IMG/VR virus record: IMGVR_UViG_3300024429_000009
Coordinates: 1-50,944 of that record
From: a virus
Length of the DNA: 50,944 bases
Direction: 5' to 3' (one strand)
In this document: piece after piece, positions 1 to 5,448 of the stretch
Layout of the letters: every line of letters starts with the position of its first letter
Numbering within the stretch: position 1 is the stretch's first letter
Notes under the pieces: generated by a model
The model's input: the letters and a program-made list of their open reading frames with translations, nothing else
The model's database searches: none
What the model was told of the DNA's origin: nothing
Position numbers and translations under genes: made by a program

Positions 1-26
1 CGGTTCGAATCCGACCCCCGCAACCA
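1..26 (+). tRNA. 3' end of a host tRNA gene (partial)
   Basis: The first 26 bases read as a T-loop (TTCGAAT) with flanking stem, the 3' side of an acceptor stem and an encoded CCA end. The 5' part with the anticodon lies outside the window, so the amino acid cannot be given. It shows that the left edge is host chromosome with clustered tRNA genes. Confidence 0.8.
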
Positions 27-30
27 AAAT

Positions 31-104
31 GGCGGTGTAGCTCAGTCGGTTAGAGCACACGGCTCATACCCGTGGAGTCCGGGGTTCGAATCCCTGCACC
101 GCTA
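31..104 (+). tRNA. tRNA-Met(CAT), phage integration target
   Basis: A full cloverleaf can be drawn: 7-bp acceptor stem GGCGGTG/CACCGCT (first pair G-U), anticodon stem CACGG/CCGTG with loop CTCATAC, and T-loop TTCGAAT. The anticodon CAT is at 65-67 and the discriminator base is A104. The following bases are CCC, so CCA is not exactly encoded. It looks like an elongator tRNA-Met; a lysidine-modified Ile tRNA cannot be excluded. The last 17 bases (88-104) belong to the direct repeat shared with the right end, so the phage recombines into the 3' end of this gene and restores it. Confidence 0.92.
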
Positions 105-182
105 CCCCTAATTAGAACAATACTTTAGGAGCTAGTTTCAAAATAGAGATAGTAAAAGTGTAGTAATGGCGACAATTTACAA
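88..182. repeat. attL-type junction; left copy of 95-bp direct repeat
   Basis: Bases 88-182 are identical to 50850-50944. The repeat starts inside the T-arm of tRNA-Met and runs through the integrase start codon. The left copy is preceded by host tRNA sequence and the right copy by phage sequence. The point where identity begins (87/88) therefore marks the left limit of the recombination core. The right limit cannot be seen, because no attB or attR is present. Confidence 0.85.
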
Positions 183-1197
183 GCGCGGTCGACAATGGTG
201 GCTTGCCTATACTATAGACAGGAAGCGCATTCAGAAAGCTATCGGGTCTTACAAGGCAATCGCCGAGCTAGCCAAAAAAGACATTGAAGTTCAAATAGCT
301 AAGCAAAGAGCCGGCCTTGCTATCATCGATAGAAAACTCTCTGAATATATCCCGCAATTTCTCTCTTATATCCGGATTCATACCAAGCCTTCGACTACAA
401 AGCGCTATGTCCAGATTACCGGACATCTGTCGGACTTTCTGGATACTTTGCCGGATCCTCCCTATAAACTCTCTCAGATCAGTCCTCCCGTAATCGAGCA
501 ATATAAGATTTATAGACTAGATTTCGTCAAACCCCAAACTGTCAACTATGAGCTAACCTGTCTGCATCACTTCTTCCGTTATGCTATGGAGATGAAATAT
601 ATCCAGGAAAATCCCACCCAGAGCATCAAGAAGATACGAAAGCCAGCCAGGAAAGCGCCAAGATACCTCACCAAAGAGGAAATAGCTGCCTTACTAGAGA
701 AATGCGACAACAAACACAACCTGCTGGATATAGTCAAGTTTCTCCTCAATACTGGTATGAGGTGGGGAGAGTTGCGCAATCTGGAGTGGGAAGATATAAA
801 CTGGAATGAAGAGCGAATACATATCAGGGTTAAGAAAGACTGGTCTCCCAAAGGTGGGGAGAGAAAAATACCGATAAATGCAACTGTTCAAGAAATACTG
901 AACATTAGGCAAAATGAATATAAGAAGGATATATGGGTATTCACAACCAGTACTGGCTCACAAATAAGGCATTCCCATACCTGGGAGCGATTCAAGCAGG
1001 CATGTAAAAGGGCAGAGTTGGACAATGTAACCCTCCATGTTCTCCGTCATACCTTTGCTTCTCACTTAGTGATGGCAGGAGTGGACTTGGCTAGTATATC
1101 AAAACTTCTGGGCCACCAAGATATTTCGACTACTATGATATACTCCCACCTGAGCCAGGACCATCTGAGGAGAGCGGTCGAGAGGTTGGAGTTTTGA
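166..1197 (+). CDS. int: Tyrosine site-specific recombinase (phage integrase)
   Basis: The protein has 343 residues, usual for a phage tyrosine integrase. An N-terminal arm-binding-like segment (about 1-60) is followed by a SAM-like core-binding domain (about 60-165) and a C-terminal catalytic domain. Catalytic residues are visible: Arg near 199 in GMRWGELR, His291 and Arg294 in HVLRHTF, His317 in LLGHQ and nucleophile Tyr326 in MIYSHL. It would integrate and excise the phage at the tRNA-Met gene 62 bases upstream. No clear ribosome binding site precedes the ATG, so translation may be weak. In the circular phage it lies downstream of, and on the same strand as, the repressor operon; after integration it lies downstream of the host tRNA gene. 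Confidence 0.96.
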   Translation: MATIYKRGRQWWLAYTIDRKRIQKAIGSYKAIAELAKKDIEVQIAKQRAGLAIIDRKLSEYIPQFLSYIRIHTKPSTTKRYVQITGHLSDFLDTLPDPPYKLSQISPPVIEQYKIYRLDFVKPQTVNYELTCLHHFFRYAMEMKYIQENPTQSIKKIRKPARKAPRYLTKEEIAALLEKCDNKHNLLDIVKFLLNTGMRWGELRNLEWEDINWNEERIHIRVKKDWSPKGGERKIPINATVQEILNIRQNEYKKDIWVFTTSTGSQIRHSHTWERFKQACKRAELDNVTLHVLRHTFASHLVMAGVDLASISKLLGHQDISTTMIYSHLSQDHLRRAVERLEF

Positions 1198-1205
1198 GCT
1201 AAGGC

Positions 1206-1234
1206 TTGACAAACTACGCAATTTGGTATATAAT
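1206..1234 (+). promoter_or_regulatory. Consensus sigma-70 promoter
   Basis: TTGACA (1206-1211) and TATAAT (1229-1234) are separated by exactly 17 bases, a perfect match to the consensus. It is just downstream of int and just upstream of the two-gene pair at 1263-2035, so those genes are probably transcribed strongly in the prophage. Confidence 0.85.
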
Positions 1235-1262
1235 CAAAATAGACTAACCGTGGCAGAAGAGA

Positions 1263-1622
1263 TTGAGCAAAAGTAAGCCGTTCCAAAGAGGAAGAAACTG
1301 TAGTAAATATGGAAGGATAATCTATAGCCACGAATATAAGGATGGCAAGGTGATTCATCTGGCTCGGGGCCTTTGGAAGAATACCATCCTTGAACATCAC
1401 CCGGATCTCTGGGAGAGGTATGAGGATATCCTCGATATTGTGGAAACACAACCCTACCATGCAATCGCAAAAAGGAAGATTAGATATGTTAAGAACTTTC
1501 CTACAAAACTTCCCCTGGAAGTTGTTGCCGAGCTCAAAGAATGCGATAAATATTGTATCATCCACGTAGACTTTTTGAGAGGGATAGCAATATCATTTAA
1601 GCATTTACGGAGGAAGTCATGA
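1263..1622 (+). CDS. Small BECR/PBECR-like protein, putative toxin
   Basis: This 119-residue basic protein starts at TTG. The pattern of a Trp plus HP (LWKNTILEHHPDL), then an acidic helix, then a basic strand-rich C-terminus resembles small BECR-fold (PBECR/DUF4258-like) phage proteins. Several BECR families are RNases or other toxins. That assignment is from memory of the pattern and no catalytic residues are proven. Its stop overlaps the start of the next gene by four bases (ATGA), so the two are translationally coupled. The consensus promoter upstream and the DUF2283-like partner fit a toxin-antitoxin or other accessory pair expressed from the prophage. The ribosome binding site (AGAAGAGA) is weak. 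Confidence 0.5.
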   Translation: MSKSKPFQRGRNCSKYGRIIYSHEYKDGKVIHLARGLWKNTILEHHPDLWERYEDILDIVETQPYHAIAKRKIRYVKNFPTKLPLEVVAELKECDKYCIIHVDFLRGIAISFKHLRRKS

Positions 1623-2035
1623 AAAATGAAGCTCCCGAAATGAATAAAGGTGATGAAATATGCTTTCATTATGACTCAGAAGCCGATATTATGTATGTTA
1701 CCAGGGTTCCTCACCAATTTTCTAGCCATTGTTTGGAGCTAGAACCCAATATTCGTCTGATGGTTGACAAGGATGTGAAAGAAGTGCTAGGAATGATTTT
1801 TTTGAATTACTACGAGCACATTCCCCAATTCTTCAAAAACAAGTCTTTTAAGGGGAAAAAGTGTAGAGATTGCAGGTCGCAGAATGAATGTTTTGCGACA
1901 AATATAACCCAGATTTTACAGTCAGAGATCCTACTGGAAGAAGTTAAATCAAGAAACAAAAAAATTCCTAGCATTCAAAGTGACCTGCCCCAAAGAATCA
2001 AGCATTTACCGGAAAAGGCTTTTGCCTGTGTCTAG
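1619..2035 (+). CDS. DUF2283-like protein, putative antitoxin partner
   Basis: The protein has 138 residues. Residues about 12-60 match the DUF2283 layout: an opening YDSEADIMYV, a central short beta segment, then a valine/glycine-rich strand (VLGMIFLNYY). The C-terminal half contains CRDCRSQNEC, a possible metal site, which is not part of the usual short DUF2283 domain. The start codon overlaps the upstream stop (ATGA). DUF2283 genes commonly sit beside DUF4258-type genes, so an antitoxin role is reasonable but inferred. Transcription ends convergently with the leftward lysis genes, with only 20 bases between stops and no visible terminator. Confidence 0.55.
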   Translation: MKNEAPEMNKGDEICFHYDSEADIMYVTRVPHQFSSHCLELEPNIRLMVDKDVKEVLGMIFLNYYEHIPQFFKNKSFKGKKCRDCRSQNECFATNITQILQSEILLEEVKSRNKKIPSIQSDLPQRIKHLPEKAFACV

Positions 2036-2055
2036 TCTTCTACAAGCTACTCATA

Positions 2056-2313
2056 CTACTTTTCCCTCTGTTTCTCTCCTAATTCCCTTATGAACTTCAC
2101 CCCTCCCTTTGGTATGAGAATACTGGCTATCTTAGTACCCTCCTTTTGTGCCGGTACCGGATAGAGTAAGCGTAGGCAGTAAAACGCTTTGTCAAACTCT
2201 TCTAGCTCTCCATAGCCGCGATAGTATATTCCCGTTAGCTCTGTTTCCGGAGGGGCTATTAGAATAGTTGGATCATACCATTCAATCTTCACCACTCTCT
2301 TTTTTTTGTTCAT
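2056..2313 (-). CDS. Hypothetical protein after the endolysin gene
   Basis: This 85-residue protein has no recognised family. It is the last gene of the long leftward unit and overlaps the 3' end of the amidase gene by 32 bases. A TTG two codons upstream of the chosen ATG is possible; neither has a strong Shine-Dalgarno site. The sequence is mixed alpha/beta without a signal peptide or membrane segment. Position suggests a lysis-associated or accessory role, but nothing shows it. Confidence 0.6.
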   Translation of the reverse strand: MNKKKRVVKIEWYDPTILIAPPETELTGIYYRGYGELEEFDKAFYCLRLLYPVPAQKEGTKIASILIPKGGVKFIRELGEKQREK

Positions 2314-2698
2314 TTTCAAGAACTTTCTTTAGGTCAAAAAACTTTCCCGGGCATACTGTGTTTGCCAAGTCTCTATGTAGCAGGATATTAGTTTTCGGGA
2401 TCCGGAAAGCAAAGCACAGGAATTTAAGAAGTCTCCTGAGACTCGAGTATTGCTCCTCGGATGGCAGATACTTCGTAAAATTCCCGGTGACGCAAATACC
2501 CATATTGCGGTAATTGTGATATTTCACATGGGCGCCCTGTTTTGTCATAGGACGCCCATATTCTAAATTTCCATTCTTTCGTACAATCCATGCGTAACCT
2601 ACATCCACAAAGCCTCTTTTTAAATGCCACCGCCTGATAGTATCAACGCTTACGTCCCGGGAGGCTGAATGGTGTATGGTGATGAGTTCCCACTTCAT
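2282..2698 (-). CDS. N-acetylmuramoyl-L-alanine amidase (endolysin)
   Basis: The 138-residue protein is a single Amidase_2/PGRP domain. It begins with ITIHHSA, which carries the first zinc His, continues with HLKRGF and GYAWIV, then QGAHV, and ends with LHRDLANTVCPGK, which supplies the other zinc His and Cys. This matches T7 lysozyme-like amidases that cut the lactyl-amide bond of peptidoglycan. There is no signal peptide or cell-wall-binding domain, so a holin or similar export step would be needed. The start overlaps the upstream stop (ATGA), which indicates translational coupling. Confidence 0.93.
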   Translation of the reverse strand: MKWELITIHHSASRDVSVDTIRRWHLKRGFVDVGYAWIVRKNGNLEYGRPMTKQGAHVKYHNYRNMGICVTGNFTKYLPSEEQYSSLRRLLKFLCFAFRIPKTNILLHRDLANTVCPGKFFDLKKVLENEQKKESGED

Positions 2699-3150
2699 TC
2701 CTTAATCAGCGTTTTCCTTATGACCTCGAGCAAGTCCGCAAATTCCTCATCAGTGAAGTGATCATCCTCTCTCATTACATTCACTTGGTCAAATACAGGT
2801 TGGTACTTATCCACGCCCCACTCGAAGTTAATGAGCCTAGATTTGCACAAGCCCCCTACCGCAAACAATGCAGCACGGACTCCCCTGGGCTGCCCTTCAC
2901 CAAGCAACCCAATCAGTTCACCTAATTCCTCATCGGTGAACTTCTTATCTTCCGTGAACTCGTCTAGCTTATCGAACGCCGGCTGATAATCACTCATATC
3001 CCACTTGAAATCCACGTATGGATTTCTTAGCACGGCTTCTGCTATGTACAGTCCACCTTCCAGTGCTTTGTTAAACATTTTTCGTGCCTCCTTGTTCTTG
3101 AGAATTTGTTTAATACCCCACCAAACTAAAACGTACTGCCACCAAATCAT
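2695..3150 (-). CDS. Protein with internally duplicated acidic domain
   Basis: This 151-residue protein of unknown function has a hydrophobic, Trp-rich N-terminus (about 1-18). It is followed by two copies of a unit of about 45 residues, starting near 43 and 107. Both share the pattern [NE]F[KE]W..[DV]..YQP.FD, then an acidic stretch and FTDEE...L. The duplication is clear from the text. It sits between the exported protein and the amidase. The N-terminal segment could be a single membrane anchor, so a lysis-accessory role is possible but unproven. Confidence 0.75.
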   Translation of the reverse strand: MIWWQYVLVWWGIKQILKNKEARKMFNKALEGGLYIAEAVLRNPYVDFKWDMSDYQPAFDKLDEFTEDKKFTDEELGELIGLLGEGQPRGVRAALFAVGGLCKSRLINFEWGVDKYQPVFDQVNVMREDDHFTDEEFADLLEVIRKTLIKE

Positions 3151-3159
3151 TTATATTTT

Positions 3160-3645
3160 CTATTCGATCTCATTTCTAAACTTGTAACTGAAGCCGAAAT
3201 AGCAATTTCCTTGATGAAATACGATCTGCGGTCTCAATTTAGAGAACATTTTTCCTAAGTCTGTCCTTCGTGGCCACTCAGGTAAAATAAACTCAATTCC
3301 GTAAAACCATCCCGGTTCAAATTCAAGCGTATTCGGATCCTCCCTATCATCTTTCAAATACTTCCCCATTGTTATTGAAAACAGATCCTCTTCATAAATT
3401 GAGATCTCGCCTCCCATCCGTGCACCACCATTGAAAACGACTAAAGGCTTCGCACTCGAGGCGAATCGTTTAGCAGCTTCTGTGAGAAAGTCCCAGGTAT
3501 AATTGACGTAGGTAAAAATAGATACCGGCTCCTTTCTCACCTTTTGTATAACCTGCTCCTGTGCAGTGTCAGCCATTACCATCCCTACCAATAAGGCAAA
3601 CACCATCAGAAACATACTTGCCATGATCAACACTTTCTTCTTCAT
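3160..3645 (-). CDS. Exported protein, possible small beta-barrel
   Basis: The 161-residue protein has a clear Sec signal peptide: MKKK start, hydrophobic core to about residue 23, then MADTAQ. The mature part is rich in aromatic residues and alternating strands and ends near an aromatic-rich strand (CYFGFSYKF), resembling outer-membrane proteins, although six polar residues follow. GGAGGG upstream is a good ribosome binding site. The start overlaps the stop of the subtilisin-like gene (ATGA). Phage-encoded envelope proteins may alter the host surface or help lysis; this one is not recognised. Confidence 0.75.
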   Translation of the reverse strand: MKKKVLIMASMFLMVFALLVGMVMADTAQEQVIQKVRKEPVSIFTYVNYTWDFLTEAAKRFASSAKPLVVFNGGARMGGEISIYEEDLFSITMGKYLKDDREDPNTLEFEPGWFYGIEFILPEWPRRTDLGKMFSKLRPQIVFHQGNCYFGFSYKFRNEIE

Positions 3646-4619
3646 ACTTTACCCTCCTTTGACAATCTTTTAATCGCTGCACCCGGTACTCCAAACAAAT
3701 AGAATATGAAAAACATGAGGAGAGCGATAAGCCACTTCCAAGTAATCTTCTTTTTGGACTCTTCAAAGCCGAGAAATTTAAACGGGTCAATGATTCCCCA
3801 ACCAGTTCGCGGATCCCATCCCTCTCCTTCCATATCCCTAGAAGTAATAGCAAATTTGCCAACTACTTCCTTCAAATTCATACTTCTCAGCTCTCTCTCT
3901 AACACCAAAACACCGGATACTTCAGGGCAGGCCATACTGGTACCAGTAGCTTTGACATATCCATTGTCCAGCCAGCATCCAAGAAGATTTTCTCCCGGGG
4001 CCATCGCAATCAGTCTCGGGCCAAAACTAGAGAATGCTGCCTTTTGCCACTCTTCATCTACAGCGCCAATCGCAATCGTGTTAGGATCAACAGCCGGAAA
4101 AATCAACAAAGTACCACTATTTCCTGCAGCACAGATTATCATAACTCCCAAGTCAGCCATCTTCTTCAGAATCGGCTGGATCTCATTGCCGGCGTAGTCA
4201 CCTCCGGCTGAAATATTCACTACTTGACAACCCTCTGCCAAAGCCCACTTTAAGCCTTTTTTCATCCACAACCAAGCTCCCATTCCATCATCATCTAAGA
4301 TTTTGGCCGTGTAGAGCTTACACTTCGGAGCCAGCCCCAGGAATCCTTTTGTAGCGGCTATACATCCACAAACCCAAGTGGCGTGTCCGTTCTTGTCCAT
4401 CTCACCTTCCCCTGTAAAATCTACACTTTTGAAAACCTCTATATCCTGGTGGTCTGGACGACCTGTATCAAGAACTGCTACTTTTACCTCTACTCCCTGG
4501 GTGTGCTCCCAAAGCTCGTTAATCTTCCAGTGCCTGAAAGCCCAATTACTCAGCTCCCTTAAAAACCTCAATCCCTTTAACTTCTCCACCTTGTAAGGCG
4601 GCAAATGCGGTCTATTCAT
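3642..4619 (-). CDS. Subtilisin-like serine protease (S8) with C-terminal membrane anchor
   Basis: The 325-residue protein has the S8 triad in order: Asp51 in VAVLDTG, His79 in NGHATWV and Ser228 in GTSMACPEVSG, with oxyanion Asn167 in AAGNSG. The usual His after GTSMA.P is Glu here. There is no signal peptide, and residues about 293-312 form a hydrophobic segment that could anchor the C-terminus in the membrane. AGGAGG lies seven bases before the ATG. The gene is between a small hypothetical and an exported protein in the lysis/host-interaction region. It may process an envelope or virion protein; the substrate is unknown. Confidence 0.93.
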   Translation of the reverse strand: MNRPHLPPYKVEKLKGLRFLRELSNWAFRHWKINELWEHTQGVEVKVAVLDTGRPDHQDIEVFKSVDFTGEGEMDKNGHATWVCGCIAATKGFLGLAPKCKLYTAKILDDDGMGAWLWMKKGLKWALAEGCQVVNISAGGDYAGNEIQPILKKMADLGVMIICAAGNSGTLLIFPAVDPNTIAIGAVDEEWQKAAFSSFGPRLIAMAPGENLLGCWLDNGYVKATGTSMACPEVSGVLVLERELRSMNLKEVVGKFAITSRDMEGEGWDPRTGWGIIDPFKFLGFEESKKKITWKWLIALLMFFIFYLFGVPGAAIKRLSKEGKV

Positions 4620-4634
4620 TTTTACCTCCTAAAT

Positions 4635-4799
4635 TTATTCTTCTTTACTTTTGGAATCCCCCTTCTCTATCCAAGCTCCAGTCTTGCCATCTTCCTTGAT
4701 GTCGTGAACCATCATGTAGAAAACTTCCATTCTATCCTGATGAAAATGAATTTTCTGAAGTTCTAGCAAAATCTTCTCTAAAAGTTGTTTTTGTCGCAT
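4635..4799 (-). CDS. Small hypothetical protein, 54 residues
   Basis: An ATG at 4799 preceded by AGGAG (spacing about 8) opens a 54-residue reading frame that stops 15 bases before the protease start. The protein is helical and charged, rich in Leu, Lys and Glu, with no membrane segment. No family is recognised. It is the first gene after a divergent intergenic region. Confidence 0.65.
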   Translation of the reverse strand: MRQKQLLEKILLELQKIHFHQDRMEVFYMMVHDIKEDGKTGAWIEKGDSKSKEE

Positions 4800-4873
4800 T
4801 AGATTCTCCTCGACTTTTTTTATTTTTAATGTATATTAGTCTCATAGTATACAGCTAAAAAGGAGGCTCAAGT

Positions 4874-5431
4874 ATGAAAAAAACAAGAATAAGCATGGCT
4901 ACAGTTTTGGTAATAGGGCTACTTCTATCAATGAACCTGTGTGGTTTTGCTCAGGAAGCAAAGAATAATGTGTCTGACCCTGAATTCAGGATAAAATTCG
5001 GTATATTGTCACACAGGGACAACTTCTTTGGATATTCTGGTTTCATTGTGGGTAGTGACTATCTGTTTTATCTTGAAAATAGTTCGTTTGGTATTGCTGG
5101 GGGATTGGAATACATATCTTCTGCCTGGACTACAAATTATTTACATAGAGATTGGAGAGATATCGTTATGACTCTCAGTTTTCTCTATTTTCCCACTTTG
5201 ACTAGAGAGATCTATCTGGGCATGGGTTTGGAGTATCACCACCTGATTCAGGAAGTGACTTATCTTTACACAGATCGCCGTGATATCCGAAAAGATTCGG
5301 GCTTGGGTTTGCATTTTGTAATTGGTTTTAATCTAGGAGAAAATATCTTTCTTGAGGGCAAAATAAATTCAGTTGGAATTAGCTGTGCAAACAAAGGAGG
5401 AATTTCACTGCAAGTGGGGTATAAATTTTAA
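4874..5431 (+). CDS. Outer-membrane beta-barrel-like protein (moron)
   Basis: The 185-residue protein starts with a signal peptide (Lys/Arg start, hydrophobic core to about residue 25, FAQEA cleavage region). The mature part alternates hydrophobic and polar residues in many short strands with aromatic girdles and ends in GYKF, a typical C-terminal Phe signal of outer-membrane barrels. It is the only rightward gene within the leftward tail/lysis block. AAGGAGG precedes the ATG, and a TATACA -10-like box lies at 4848-4853 without a clear -35. An independently placed envelope gene of this kind fits lysogenic conversion, for instance receptor masking. It also suggests that the host is diderm. Confidence 0.8.
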   Translation: MKKTRISMATVLVIGLLLSMNLCGFAQEAKNNVSDPEFRIKFGILSHRDNFFGYSGFIVGSDYLFYLENSSFGIAGGLEYISSAWTTNYLHRDWRDIVMTLSFLYFPTLTREIYLGMGLEYHHLIQEVTYLYTDRRDIRKDSGLGLHFVIGFNLGENIFLEGKINSVGISCANKGGISLQVGYKF

Positions 5432-5448
5432 TTTTCAAAGAACAAATT

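Noticed and set aside
1062-1565. 167-residue leftward frame across the end of int
   Set aside because: It runs antisense through int and the toxin-like gene, has low-complexity translation and no ribosome binding site.
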